Made by a program: the position numbers and the translations under genes. From Calocera cornea HHB12733 (Eukaryota > Basidiomycota > Dacrymycetes > Dacrymycetales > Dacrymycetaceae), in contig KV423975.1 in the NCBI GenBank assembly GCA_001632435.1, forward strand, positions 1 through 64,000: 64,000 bases of DNA. The letters are read 5' to 3'. Positions 14,111 to 26,145 of the stretch are shown in pieces. The notes below the pieces were generated by a model. That model did no database searches and was not told the DNA's origin. It saw nothing but the letters and a program-made list of their open reading frames with translations. The stretch's first letter is position 1. Every line of letters begins with the position of its first letter.

Positions 14111-14423
14111 GGGGAGAGGCGAGGCGGTAAGTGGTGTATGAACGGTGTTAACGCCCTTGTCAACGCCAAAGCGGCACCCTGAATGGCCCATGAAAGCGGC
14201 AGCAATTGAATGTGCATGCGCCTCATTTCAAGGTCGCGTCCCTCCTGCAGTCGCACGCTCAGGCCGTTCCCCCCGCGTTGGCGCACCCATCTCCATCCCA
14301 CCTATCGCGCCCCCTCTCCCTTCTTCTCATCCCACGATCTCACTGCGCGCATACTCCGCATAGGCTTCACCATCCCTTAGAGCTGACTCTCGTTACCTGC
14401 GGCTCCGACGGCCACAGTCCGCC

Positions 14424-17400
14424 ATGGACCCTGCTCAGAAACGCGTAAGTCGTCGTCCGCGCCCGGAGCGCCTGCCCGCTCACACGACCGCGGTATACAG
14501 GCCAAGGCCGCGGCTCTTCAGAAACTGAAGGAGTCGCAGGCGAAGAAAGTGAAAGCAGAGGGGTCGGATTCGTCTACATCTGCCGCTGCGAACGGCCCTT
14601 CGAAATACTTTCCTAGCTCAGAGCTTGGCCTTCCGCCGTCTTCGGCCCCGCAGTCCGTCGTCCTTGTCCCGGACTCCAGCAGCCCCGCAGCGAGTCCGCT
14701 CAAGGCAGCTCATGAGCCCCGTCATAATGGCCCTCCCAAGCCGCTAATGCATTCTCGCTTTGACCCTGGGGGATGGGGAGAACAGATGCGAACGACTGGC
14801 TCTGCGCCCCGACGAAACGATGGAGAGCCTCCGCCGAAGAAGCGTAACTTGGGCGCTAATGGCTGGGGCTCGACAAATGGGTCGTCCCCGACGGACGATG
14901 CGCCTCGCATCAACCGCTCGTCAATCTTCCCCCCTAGGCCACGGCCAGCTCAGCACTCACGCGTACCGTCCTCCGACGTGGAAATGGTTGATGACACGCC
15001 GCCCAGGAACTCTACCAATGGTCCTCGGCTGCAGTCACCCATGATCACGGCCCTTATGAGTTCCGGGAGAGCACCGTCCTCCCCACTCTCTTCCAGTCCT
15101 CCGACACCTACCCTAGCCCATGGACAAGATCCCCGACTCTTACGGTTGCTCAGACTCCATCCTGAGAGATCTCTCGTCCAGCTAGATAAGCTGCTCAAAG
15201 AATGTGGGGGGGACATGAAGTTGTTGACCGAGCGCCTGACAGGGAACGCCCCGTCGGGGTCGCGTCCTCCCGTACGTGTCATCACCACGACAACCACTGT
15301 GCCGAAGCGCAGCAACATCCTACAATCACCAGAGATCCAACGCGGAAAGCAGTCAGCTATCTACCAGAACACGCAGGCACCGCCACGTCCAACGATGTCG
15401 TCACCCGTGTTAGCTCGACCAGCGGATTCCAGACGTAAACGACGATTGGTGGAATCCGACGAGGAGGACGAAGAGCAGGCCAATTGGTCGGGCGGCTCGG
15501 ATTCGGAGGCGAATGGAGGCGGGGATGATGTGGAATGGAGAGAGGCTGAAGCCGTCAAGTGGTTTAACGATGCGGAGGCCAAAGCAATCGTGGAAGTGAC
15601 CGGTATGAATGTTGATCGCTGCTATTCTTTACCTTAGATTGACCTCATTCAGCTTGTTCCGTTGAACAGGCGGACATCATCCTTTCGCTTCGCCCTTTCA
15701 GCGACCCAGCAGACCTTCGCAAGAAGATGGGGAAGCGAAAAGGTATCACCGCGAGGATATTCGACGATTATGTGGACATCCTGGAAGGCTACGCCAAGGT
15801 TGACACGCTTCTGACTCGATGCGAAGCCGTCGGAAAGGAGTTGTTGGAAACTGTCGGGGTCTGGGGTGATACGAGCGGGAGTGTTATTGGGAGCGCTGCA
15901 GGCTCTAGAGCTGGGAGCGTGGGGCCTGAAGCCAGGCAGGTTGGACCGCCTGCCCAAGCGAAAGAGGCCCTACAAGACCAGCCGGCCAATATGCAGAACC
16001 TTTCGCTCAAGGATTATCAGCTCTACGGCCTAAGCTGGTTGTACTTGTTATATAGAAAGGGACTCAGCTGCATTCTTGCTGATGAGATGGGTGCGTTGTC
16101 CTCACGGTGCTGATTCAGAGGACCGTTCTGAACAGCCTCGCTGTTCCGTAGGTCTCGGGAAGACGATTCAGGTCATAGCCTTATATGCTCTGATGAAAGA
16201 GAAAGGCATTCGTGGGCGTCATCTTGTCGTCGTCCCGTATGTTCTCTCTCCTCTTCTCGCCGTCGTTTACTGACTCTGTGAAGGTCTTCTACTTTGGAGA
16301 ACTGGTTACGAGAGTTTCGCCGCTTTGCGCCATCGATAAACGTCCAATCCTACTATGGCTCCCAAGCTGAGCGACAGTTGCGCAGAGCAGAGCTACGATC
16401 GGACGATGCGGATTGGGATGTACTCATCACAACGTACAATCTGGCCCAAGGTGCCGAGGCAGATCGGAAGTTCTTCTCCAAGAAAGTGGAGTTTAGGGTG
16501 CGGCCATGAGTCAGCGCAAAGACCTGCAACGCTGACGGCATTATAGACTTGTGTCTTTGACGAGGGTCACGTCCTGAAGAATTATCAAAGTCAACGATAT
16601 CAGCATTTGATGCAGATCAAAGTGCCTTGGCGACTCATGCTCACGGGGACTCCGCTTCAGAATAACCTTCAGGAGCTTGTTGTATGTGCACTCTGCCACA
16701 GATTGTCTTGTCAACGTCTCACCCAACGTTTAGTCCCTCTTGAACTTCCTCCTGCCGAAGTACTTCTCTGAAGCACAAGAATCTCTGCGTGCAATCTTCA
16801 AAGTCAAAGCGGATGCATCTACGAGCTTCCTTTCCAGGGAGCGAGTATCTCGAGCAAAGACTATGATGACACCGTTTGTGCTGCGGCGCAGAAAGGATCA
16901 GGTCCTTCGAGACCTTCCGAAGAAGACTGAGCGAGTGGAATACTGCTCCCTTTCACACACTCAAACGGAGATTTATCGCGATGCCTTGAAGCGATCTCGC
17001 AAGGAGCTTGTCGAGGTTCCCGACGAGGACGAGCCCGCGAAGAAGAAAACCCGTTCGTCGAAAGCTCCTCAAGCAAAGCAGCCCGCCGACACAAGCTCGA
17101 ACGTTCTCATGGACTTGCGAAAGGCAGCTCTCCATCCAATGCTCTTCCGAAAGCGCTACACAGATGCCAAACTGAAAGTCATGGCAAAGGATTGTCTGAA
17201 GGAGCCGGAGTTTGCTGAAAGCCGCTACGATTACGTCGTTGAGGACATGTCTGTCATGTCCGATGCAGAGCTTCAAGTGTTCTGCGAGAAGTACAAGGTC
17301 AGCCTTCATCATAAGTCTCACTTGTTATGTGACTGAGCTTGTCTCAGAGCGTCCATAAACACAAGCTTAGTGACAAATCGTGGCTGGACTCCGGCAAAGT

Positions 17401-18139
17401 TGACACACTTCTCAAACTTATTGCTGAGTACAGATCGCAGGGCCGGCGAATTCTTGTTTTCTCTCAGGTACTTTTCTCCTGACCAAATTGCACCGTGCAT
17501 ACTGACACTGTCCCTGTAGTTCGTACAAGTTCTCGATATTCTTCAGCACGTACTTGACAAAGAAGGCCTTCGCTACCTCGTGCTCACTGGCTCAACGGCT
17601 GTCGATGTCAGGCAAAGTCTTGTGGACGAATTCTCTGAAGAGAACGACATTCCTGTCTTCCTGCTATCAACCAAAGCTGGCGGGATGGGCATCAACCTGA
17701 CAGCTGCGAGTGTTGTGGTACTATTCGATCAAGACTTCAATCCACACAACGATCGTCAAGCAGCTGACAGGGCCTACCGTATCGGACAAAAGCGTGATGT
17801 GGACATTATCAAGTTCATCAGCAGGGGTACGATAGAGGTACACTTTCAGTCTCCTGTGCCTTCGTTCAATCTGATTCCCCATGACAGGAGGACATATACC
17901 GCCTGGGACAAACGAAGCTTGCTCTTGATGTTGCGGTTGCCGGCGGGGAAGAAGGCACACAAGAAGGCGATGAAGGCAAGATTGAGAAACTCATGAAGGC
18001 CACGCTCATAGGCGCTTTGAGGAAGAAGCTAGCTGCTGATGGCGACGATGGTGTCATTGCTGGTACCACTCAGTTAGTCGATAGTGAGGCAGAGGAAGCG
18101 TTTGTGAAGGAGGAAGAGAAGGTACTGAACGGTATTTAG
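14424..18139 (+). CDS. FUN30: SNF2-family chromatin remodeller, Fun30/SMARCAD1 type
   Basis: This nuclear DNA translocase remodels nucleosomes, with roles in heterochromatin and DNA-end resection in yeast. The N-terminus is disordered, then comes a CUE-like motif ([17 protein letters not shown]...[11 protein letters not shown]). The SNF2 N-lobe follows: [23 protein letters not shown] (Walker A, split by an intron), FDEGHVLKN (DEGH) and [11 protein letters not shown]. The C-lobe has [24 protein letters not shown] and [12 protein letters not shown]. An insertion with KKKTR between the lobes, including helix [11 protein letters not shown], is typical of the Fun30 branch. About ten small introns are present. 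The tail ends EEEKVLNGI. Spacing of motifs and the CUE domain separate it from ISWI, CHD and INO80. Confidence 0.95.
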
Positions 18140-18271
18140 ACAGGTAATTCCGGTATATCTTGTAGATGCATCAAGCTGCAGATCACCCACACAACATCAT
18201 ATCCATTTGTATCTATAGTAGCATACATCATCGTATGGTATCTTTCTTCACACCCTCGAGGTGACATCTGT

Positions 18272-19895
18272 ATGGAGGCACTCCGCGAACATGTGGGACT
18301 GAGGCCCTATCACAAAGTCACTTCACAATGCGTCCGCCGGGAACGCGGACCCTTACACCACCTTTCCGGTGAATGCAGGAGCAAAGGGGCTGCGAGGGAA
18401 CAAGGGATTTACTTCTGCTATTCGATTTGCCTCTGTGTTGGCATTTGCCTCCGCTAGAGAATGCTTTCGGCGTGCCTGTCTCAGCTTGATTGATTGCTTC
18501 CGCTCGAGAGGCCTGTCTCAAATCGATTGATTGATCAATTGCTTCCACTTCTGAGGTGTTTCTCAGCTTGTTTGATTGCTTCTTTCTGATTGGCAAAGCT
18601 CTGCTTCCACTCAATGAGATAGTAACCTTCTATGTCAGAGACCTGTCTCACTTGCTGAGTGTCTTAGCTTGATCAGTTGCTTCTGTCCACTCAGGGCAAG
18701 CTCTGCTTCCACTCAATGAAACAATAAACCTTCTGTGTTAGAGACCTGTCTCACCCACTGAGTTTCTTCTGCTTGGGAGGCCTGCTCCAGTTGATTACCT
18801 GCGTCTGTTGGACCAATGGCTTCCGTCCATGTAATTGCTTCCATCATACTGATTGCCTCAGTTTCTCCTTCTACCTCTGCCATACAAATTGCCTCCATTT
18901 AGTTGATTGCTTCTGCATAGTCAATTGCTTCCATCATGTCAACTGCTTCTGTAACATCATTGCTTCAAATGACAGCATTGCTTCTGGTCATCCAATTGCT
19001 TCCATGGAATCAATTGCTTGGCTGTATCTGCTCTGGACAGATCCTCCATCCAGGTTGAGATCTGGCTACTCTATCCAGTTGTAAGGTTCCCTTACTCATG
19101 TTGTATCTTCTATATCCTTTTCTGCTCCCTTCCTCTTACTTCAGTGGCTGTGACCCCCCTGCCAGGGATCTTTGCCACTTCCCTCTTGTATTTGCTTCCA
19201 TATACTTTCCCTTGTTGTACCACCACTCCTGTATTGCATCTAGATGTCTTGAAATACAGAACAGTCTTAACAGTACTTGGGAGCAACACTATCTGGATTG
19301 GGTCATCAGTGAGGACTGTCTCAGCGGTCCTTTCACCAGTTATGGTATGGTCCTCGGATGTCAAGGTGGTTGTGCTGGGCAGGCAGTCCCCCAATGATGG
19401 ATGACAACTACCATGATGGGGACAGAATGGGTTACCCCTTTGGATGTATTGTGTTGTATGTGCATTGTTTATGCATGTACTAATTAATAGCTTTTCCCAC
19501 CACACCAACTCCCTGCAGATCACCCAAATGGAAGACTGCTGATTGCTGTTTGAGTGGGACCCACCAACAGGATGACTCCCAGGAGAAAATAGCAAAGTAT
19601 TTATTGTGCCTGTACATACACACCATGTGTACAGCTTTTGTTCATATCTCCATCACACAGCCTCCCCTGCAGCCTTCTCCATTGCAGACAGTCAATGAGA
19701 CATTGATGAGTGCTAGGAATTCCTGGGAACCTACAGTGGAGCTTGCCTTGAAGAGGGAGAGCAAAAACTTGTTTTCGGACAATCTGTTTGGTTGCAACTT
19801 TTGGTTATATCTCCTTACACAGCCTGCTGTGGATGTCACCTTGTTTACACATGATTAATGATACCCTATTGACTTGCAGGAAGCAGGGAGACCAT
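18272..19895 (+). repeat. Left arm of the giant inverted repeat of island 1
   Basis: This segment pairs, inverted, with 30833-31190 (outer part) followed by 26146-27708 (inner part). The inner 1.1 kb is nearly identical between arms; for example 19110-19595 and 26491-26976 encode the same frame without a visible change. The outer 350 bp has diverged. It is rich in TTGCTTCC and CAATTGCTTCC motifs and contains a 256-bp solo LTR at 19080-19335. The end at 19895 is where the chromovirus LTR begins. Confidence 0.85.
19080..19335 (+). mobile_element. 256-bp solo LTR in the left arm
   Basis: The element runs TGTAAGGTTCCC...GGTCCTTTCA with 5-bp target duplications CCAGT at 19075-19079 and 19336-19340. 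The same element with the same duplication (ACTGG in the other orientation) sits in the right arm. It was therefore inserted before the arms were duplicated. Confidence 0.85.
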
Positions 19896-20211
19896 TGAAA
19901 GGGCCTCGGCTGAGGTCCTCAGTGATTGATCCTGTTGCTGATAGCACTCCAAAGTACTGTTAAGACAGTTCTGTACTGCCAGAGGTCCGAGATACAGTAC
20001 AAGAGATGGAGGCAGACAAAGGAAAAGGATAGGGAAGACGTGAGGGAGACACAGCAAGAGATAAGGCTGTCGGTCACGTGACTCAAGGTCATGTGACCCC
20101 AAAGGGGGGGTGTCATCAAGAGGAATGGAGAGGGCAGGAGAATAGAGAAATAATATAGGGATAGTATGGGATGAAGGGAAAGCAGTGGTAAGCGGGTATA
20201 GGAGTTTTACA
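19896..20211 (-). repeat. 3' LTR of the chromovirus
   Basis: Begins TGAAAGGGCC and ends TTTTACA on the plus strand, which is TGTAAAACTCC...GGCCCTTTCA in element orientation. The polypurine tract at 20212-20223 abuts it. Confidence 0.9.
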
Positions 20212-20579
20212 CCCTCCCCCACTAAGAACATGCTCACTGAGGAAGGTATATGGTGAGAGGATAGTAGTATAGGCAATCTGGTTGCTCTTTTGGCCTATTA
20301 GTCAAAAGATTGCTAGCCGTGGTGCCGCGTTATCCAAAGGTCATGAGTTCAATTCCCTAATTCAGGTGTCACAGTTTGCCTTTTCAGTCATCTGGTTTGC
20401 CAACTGTCCATTGTGGATGGCCCTGTACGGGAGAGAGAATTGAACCAATTCGTGAAACAATGACAACCGGTACTGAGGCGAGGACCAGACCCAAGGGGGC
20501 CATGCTGAATGTTTTGATGGACTGAAAAAATGGAGTTGAACCATATAGTCAAAGTTGGGAAAAGTAGAGATTTGGATGT

Positions 20580-22161
20580 TCAGTGAGCATGTTGATGTGT
20601 GAGTGGTATAGGTGGATGTTCTTGATGCCAAACATGCAAGTGGGCTGTGTCCTTGTGGTTCTCAGCAGGTTCCCAAGTGTCATCAGCCATGGAGTAGCCT
20701 GCCCAACATATGAGGAAGAGTTGTTTGTGTTGTACAACCTTCTCATCTACAATCTTCCCAACTTGGTACTCCTCCTGGTTGTTGACCAGGACTGGTCCAG
20801 GATGTGGTTGGGCATTTTTGGGAAAGGCAGCATCATCAGTGGCGGTGTATGGACATAGCAAACTGCCATGGAACACTGGATGTACATTAGAGTCAGGCAT
20901 ACTGAGCTTGTAGGTCAATGTTGTGGGGCAGGCCTTGATAACTGTCCATGGTCCATCATAGCATGGACGTTTGGCAGACTGCTTTTTGCCTTGCACCTTG
21001 TATTGACCATGTTTGGTTCTTGGTGTTGAGCATCACCAGTTCTCCAACAGCATAGATGTGTTCAGGTGCATGGTTTTTATTGGCATGGTATGCTTGCTGT
21101 GTCTTGGCTACTAGGAGGTTGTTGTGTGCCTCTTGGATGTCTGACTGCATGCACCTCATAAACTCTGCAACAGCAGGAACATCCAGCTCTTCAAGTTCTG
21201 CAGGTTGGATGGGAGGCAGAAGGTGTGGTGAGAAACCCAGAGTGAGTTGGAATGGTGTCTTGTCCGTTGAAGCATTCTTTGTATCATTGATTGCAAATTC
21301 AATTCGTGGGAGTGCCTTATGCCAGCCCTTCTGGTGTTGATCCACATGATAGTGTAACAGCTGGTTGACAGTCTTGTTGGTGCGTTCACTGGAACCATCT
21401 GTTTGAGGATGGTGTGCTGTGGACATCTTGATGTCTGTGCCAACAGCCTTGTTCAATGCTTGCCAGAACTTGCTGACAAACAGCTTGTTGTGGTCAGACA
21501 CAACCTCTTGAGGAATGCCCATGCCATGGCATACCCAGTTGTCACAGAATAGTTGGGCAACATCTTCTGCTGTGTTGGTGCTGTGCATGGGCAGGATGCG
21601 GGCCCGGGAGGTGAGACGGCAGGTGATGGTGAGAATAGTGTCATAACCTTTCGACGTGACAAATGGCCCAATAAAGTCCATTGCAATGTGTGAGAAAGGT
21701 TGCTGAGGAATGGCAAGTGTGTGGAGAGGACCAGCAGGCTTGCTGGTGGAACTCTTGCAACGTTGACAGGAGTCACAGGACTTGCAGTATTTGTGTACAG
21801 ACTGGCACATATGTGGCCAGAAGAAAGACTTCCTGACCATGTCTAGCACCTTGTCTTCTCCAAAGTGTCCAAGTGCATCATGAGCATCATGAACCACTTT
21901 CCTGCGTAGATCTGGGACATTGGGAATGCACAGTCTCTGATCCACATACAGCAGGTGATCACACTTGGTTGTGTTGGGGATGCTTGACAAGTTGTGGCGC
22001 AACTTGGAGAAAAATTTGTCATCCTTGTATCCATGACGTACTGCCTTGGTGAAGGCAGAGGATAGCATGATTTGTGTTGTAGAGGTGCCTGTGTTGACAT
22101 AGTTGACAGGTAGCTCTGGTGGTGCATTGTAGGGACAGTGGGACAGAGCATCTGTCTGCAA
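20580..22161 (-). pseudogene. Chromovirus integrase and chromodomain (frameshifted)
   Basis: The integrase zinc-binding part (HDALGHFGEDK ... CKSCDSCQRCK) is followed by the catalytic core: D in HIAMDFIGPF, D in EVVSDHNKLF and E in QTDGSSERTNK, so all three acidic residues are present. A one-frame shift near 20990 separates this from the C-terminal part (CYDGPWTVIKA), which ends in a chromodomain (LFLICWAGY, DDTWEPAENH). A 4-nt duplication near 22140 also breaks the RNase H-integrase join. The chromodomain marks the element as a chromovirus, a group that targets marked chromatin. It is inactive as read. Confidence 0.88.
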
Positions 22162-22891
22162 TGGTGTTGATCTTGCCAGAGATGTACTTCAAGGTGAAGT
22201 CATATTCTGCAAGAAACTCCATCCACCGTGATTGGCATGCTGACATGTCCTTCTGAGATGGAAGATGGTGAACGGACTGGTGATCAGTGAAGATGTGGAA
22301 TATTGTGCCACGGAGGTGATATGGCCATTTCTTCAGAGCATAGACAATTGCAAGCAACTCTTGCTCATGCATGGGATAGTGCTGCTCAGCACTAGTCATT
22401 TGGCAAGACTCATAGGCAATAGGGCATGATGTCTTCCAAGTGGGGCCTTGGCTGAGGACAGCACCAACTCCAATCTTGCTTGCATTGGTGGTTACATACA
22501 CAGGGTGCCCAGAGGTATGGTCAATTGGCCAAAGGACTGGAAGTGTGGTCATGTCATCTTTGGTTGCTTGGAGTGCAGCTGCATGGCGCTCAGTCCACAC
22601 AAAGCTCTTCTCTGCCTTTTTGGTGGTCAAAGGTGTGAGGAGGGCTGTCTGTTCTGCAAAGTGTGGGATGAATTTGTGCAGATACTGAGTGAGGCCCAGG
22701 AATGTGCAAATATCCTGGACATGAGTTGGAGTTGGCCACTGTTGGATGCATGCCATCTTGTCAGGATCTGCAGAGATACCTCCACAAGATATGACATGCC
22801 TGCAGAACTCCAGCTATGTTGCAACAAGGTCTGTCTTCTTGGGAGAGCAGTAGAGATTGGCATCCCACAGTGCTTGCAGCACTTGAGTGCA
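22019..22891 (-). pseudogene. Chromovirus reverse transcriptase C-terminus and RNase H
   Basis: The frame starts inside the RT palm/thumb (LQALWDANLYCSPKKTDL), has a TAG stop just after, and then resumes (GGISADPDK, FLGLTQYLHKFIPHFA). RNase H follows with ATLPVL-like and VYVTTNASKIGVGAVLSQ motifs, HEQELLAIVYALKKW and TDHQSVHHL. The YxDD active site and everything upstream, including protease, are absent because the adjoining sequence is a foreign LTR. It is non-functional. Confidence 0.88.
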
Positions 22892-23377
22892 TGTCAGGGG
22901 ACACTCTATTTTCCTACTTTATTTGGCCCTTACTCGCTCCAGAAGCACTTCCCAGCATGGAATCCAGCCTTCAGGGTCCAGGCCTATGGCCCAGAGTGTG
23001 GCCCGGACAACCGTGCAGCCATGAGTCTGGCCACTCACCACGACTCAGCATGACTGACTACAACTCACACATGCGCAGCCACACTTGACTCATAGTGACC
23101 CATGATACGCCCCATGATGTGTCCCATGAGACGCTCCATGGCCTGACCCATGCAGATCTGTAGGGTATATATATGTGGGCTCTAGGCCCCCTGGCTCCTC
23201 AGATCTGGTCTCTGAGGACTCTCCACTGTACACCCGTACTCTGTAGTCTCTATAGTCACCTCATCTATCCTATTCTCCACTCTATCCTTGCCCACCCGAC
23301 CTACTCTATTGCTCTACCATTGACTCCAATCTCTGTCTACTCTTGGCGGCCTTGTAGGGTTACCATGTGCCCTCACA
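22892..23377 (+). mobile_element. 486-bp LTR nested inside the chromovirus
   Basis: Begins TGTCAGGGGACAC and ends GCCCTCACA. It is about 98% identical by eye to the solo LTR at 41336-41821. It has a TATA-like stretch near 23166 and the palindrome TCCTCAGATCTGG...CTGAGGA just after. The flanking 5-mers (GTGCA, GCAGA) do not match, and the gag-to-RT interval is missing around it. Confidence 0.9.
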
Positions 23378-24199
23378 GCAGACTTGCGGGCTGGCTGAGG
23401 TTGACCACAGGCATCCCGCTCTACAGCCTTCCTTGCCACCTCCTTCACCTCCTCAGCCATTGCAAGAATGTAGTTGGCATGAGGCCCACCAGTCTTGATC
23501 TTGCAACACTTGTTGCGGCCATCAAAAGTGATGAGATACTTGCACTCCAGCTCAGTTAGCTTGGAGGGGAAAGATGCAGTGGATGCTGTAGGGGTGGAAC
23601 CACAAGTGTTATGGGGGTTGGGGCATGTCTGGACTGGAGTGGTGGTGGTCTGGGTGCGCTTCTGTTCCCTCTTGTAGTGGTGGGAGGTTGCAGCCTTGAT
23701 CCTCTCATTGTACATTTTGAGGACTTCTTCAAGTTTGGCAAGGCCAGAAGCAAGGTCCTTGAGGGTGGCAGTAGCACAGAGGGTAGGATCCAAGTGCAGG
23801 CGAGCACAAAGATCCTCCTTCACTCCAGACTGGATGATGGTGCAGAGCTGGTCGCTTTTCAGCCTGTTTGCTGAGTCAAGGCGGTTGTTGTCAGAATGAA
23901 GATCACAGAGATATGTGTCAACATCTTGGGTGCTGGACTGCTTGCAAGTATGCAGGTCATCCAGCAGATCATTGAGGTAGTTGGTGGGCGTGACATAGGC
24001 AATGAGCTCCTTGGCCCAGTTGGCTTCTCCAGGCAATACCAAGCAACAAGGTCAGGCTTCTGAGACCAGCCTGTGCCTTCAGCACCTGCTTGGCATCATC
24101 CACCTCCTTTGCCTCCAACCACAAGTCCATCAACCCAACCCATTCCTTCACATCCTCTGGCTCTCTGCTATCCACCAGAGGCACACTATCTGAACCCAT
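23378..24199 (-). pseudogene. Chromovirus gag remnant
   Basis: Two overlapping frames are visible: 24199-about 24010 with EPEDVKEWVGLMDLWLEAKE, and 24042-23378 with NYLNDLLDDLHTCKQSSTQD. The latter runs on through LTLGF-free helical capsid sequence to a Lys/Thr-rich linker. A 1-nt shift near 24040 separates them. The frame then enters the nested LTR at 23377. No intact zinc knuckle is left; only a Cys-Cys-Lys stretch (NKCCKIKTGGPH) resembles one. Confidence 0.75.
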
Positions 24200-24478
24200 C
24201 TCCGAGCTACTCTGAGAGTGTTGGCGAGGGGGGATGGATGATGTTGATCCTGCTTGCGGAGGTGGTAGGGGTGTTCAGGAGGTCAAGAGGGTTGTGGCTG
24301 CTGTCACTGGTAGGGGACAGAGCAAGGGGTGTTGATGTTGCAAGTGGGGAGAGCGGAGGAGCAAAGTAGGAGAGCAGATCCAGCATGGTGTGGCATTACT
24401 GGAGAGTGTAGGAAAGTTTGCTGCATTGCTGAGACTCTTCAGATGTCCGAGTACAGAGCAGAGATAACAGTAAAAAAG

Positions 24479-24794
24479 TGAAAGGGCCTTGGCTGAGGTC
24501 CTCACTGATTGATCCTGTTGCTGATAGCACTCCAAAGTACTGTTAAGACAGTTCTGTATTGCCAAAGGTCTGAGATACAGTACAAGAGGCGGAGGCAGAC
24601 AAAGGAAAAGGATAGGGAATATGTGAGGGAGACACAGCAAGAGATAAGGCTGTGGGTCACGTGACTCAAGGTCATGTGGCCCCAAAGGGGGAACGTCATC
24701 AAGAGGAATGGAGAGGGCAGGAGGATAGAGAAATAATATAGGGATAGTATGGGATGAAGGGAAAGTAGTGGTAAGCAGGTATAGGAGTCTTACA
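24479..24794 (-). repeat. 5' LTR of the chromovirus
   Basis: Same 316-bp length as the copy at 19896-20211 with scattered substitutions. Its outer end (TCTTACA) is followed by the tandem repeat array. Confidence 0.88.
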
Positions 24795-24799
24795 TGATA

Positions 24800-25680
24800 C
24801 TGTACATCAGGGGTACCACCAGGGCTTGCTCCCTGGGAGAGCTATGACCCAAAGTTGCATGTGATGCAATTCATCCAAAGCAACTTTTGATTGCTGCACC
24901 ACCATGCAACCTTTCCTATGGGTCTCACTGGTTCCCACACATCAGATACATGATATTGATGATTTACAGCTGGGGAACCTCCAGGCCTAGCTTGCTGGCA
25001 GAGATATGACCAAAACTTGCAATTGAACAGATTGTGCCAAAGCAACTTTTGGCTGTTCTCCAACCATGACAGCTTGTTTAACGGTCCTACTGGGTTTCAC
25101 ATAGGATAAGGGTACTATTGATGAGGTGCATCAAGGGGATGGATGACATTGGCTTGCTCTCTGGGAGAGATATGACCCAAAGTTGCACTTGAACCAATTG
25201 AGCCAAAGCAACTCTTGGCTGCTCATTCACTGTGGGTACTTCCCCAAGGGTCCCACTGATGCTCACTCATGCACAACATACCATCAATGCTGTGGAACTA
25301 GGGGACCTCCAGGGAATGCCATGTGACCCAAAGTCACACCTGAGCAGATTCATCCAAACCAACTTTTAGCTCCCCCTCAAATGTGGGCAGTTCCCTGAGG
25401 GTCCTACTGGTTCCCACAACCAACAACATTCCATTGATGGTACACATCAGGGGGATATCTAGACTTGGCTTGCTGGCAGAGATGTGACCAAGAGTTGCAC
25501 TTGAAGAGATTGCGCCAATGCAACTTTTGGCTGTTCATCCACCATCAGCACTTTTCTGAGGATCCTGCTGGTTCCCACAAAGTGCAATAGCACCGTTGAT
25601 GATGTGTAGCTAGGGCACCTCCAGGCAAGCTCTCTTGGAAGAGAAATGAGCAAAAGTTGCACTTCAACTGTTTGTGCAAG
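24800..25680. repeat. Tandem array with a unit of about 160 bp
   Basis: The CAACTTTTGGCTG core recurs at about 24881, 25043, 25209, 25360 and 25521, each within a unit containing ATGACC(C/A)AAAGTTGCA and GGTTCCCAC. Copies are roughly 70-80% alike. The array continues past the solo LTR at 25681-26145 into the right arm of the inverted repeat. Confidence 0.75.
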
Positions 25681-26145
25681 TGAAAGGGCCTTGGATAATG
25701 CCCTCACTAGTTGACCTTCTTCAGGGGGGAGCACCGCAGGATACTGTTAAGACCGTTCTATATTGCAAGAGACGTCTAGATACAGCACTAGGAAGGTGGC
25801 CGCAGGGAAGGAAGAAGATAGAGAACGAAGGGGACGGAGAATGACAGAAAATTACCATAGGCAGGAGCCCGAGCCTCGGCGAGGCTCGGGTGTGTAGGTG
25901 TGGCCCCAGTGGGGCCCGGGAATGCGGCTCCGGCATGTTGAGAGGGCGTCAGGGATCACCTGGGTGCACAGCCTCTCGGGGGCTCCGGGGATGCGGCTCC
26001 GGCATGTTGAGAGGGCGTCAGGGTTTAGCCCTCGGCATGCGGCCCCAGTGGGGCCCAACGGTCAGTGTTCAGGAAATATGAGGAGTGTCGTATATGAAAG
26101 TGGTAGGAGTGGTGTGACTGGAATTCTGGGTAAGCAGGGCTTACA
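25681..26145 (-). mobile_element. 465-bp GC-rich solo LTR (family 2), copy 1
   Basis: Runs TGAAAGGGCC...GGGCTTACA with perfect 5-bp duplications GCAAG at 25676-25680 and 26146-26150. It is inserted in a tandem unit. It retains many CpGs and contains a strong hairpin (GCCTCGGCGAGGC). Two internal direct repeats (ATGCGGCTCCGGCATGTTGA) are about 75 bp apart. Confidence 0.92.

Larger units (their letters stand above)
19896..24794 (-). mobile_element. Defective Ty3/Gypsy chromovirus with two 316-bp LTRs
   Basis: The minus-strand element has its 5' LTR at 24479-24794 and its 3' LTR at 19896-20211. A polypurine tract (AGTGGGGGAGGG on the minus strand) lies directly before the 3' LTR. The LTRs differ at roughly 18 of 316 positions by eye, so the copy is not recent. 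Order is gag, (missing protease and RT N-terminus), RT/RNase H, integrase, chromodomain. The stretch between gag and RT is replaced by a foreign 486-bp LTR. Small frameshifts disable pol. No 5-bp duplication is seen outside the element (ACCAT left, TGATA right). Confidence 0.9.

Noticed and set aside
20283..20360. tRNA-like segment (GAGTTCAATTCC resembles a B box)
   Set aside because: The T-stem and acceptor stem do not pair and there is no matching A box, so it is not called as a tRNA or SINE.
19891..24799. Target duplication of the chromovirus
   Set aside because: The outer 5-mers are ACCAT and TGATA; they do not match in either orientation.
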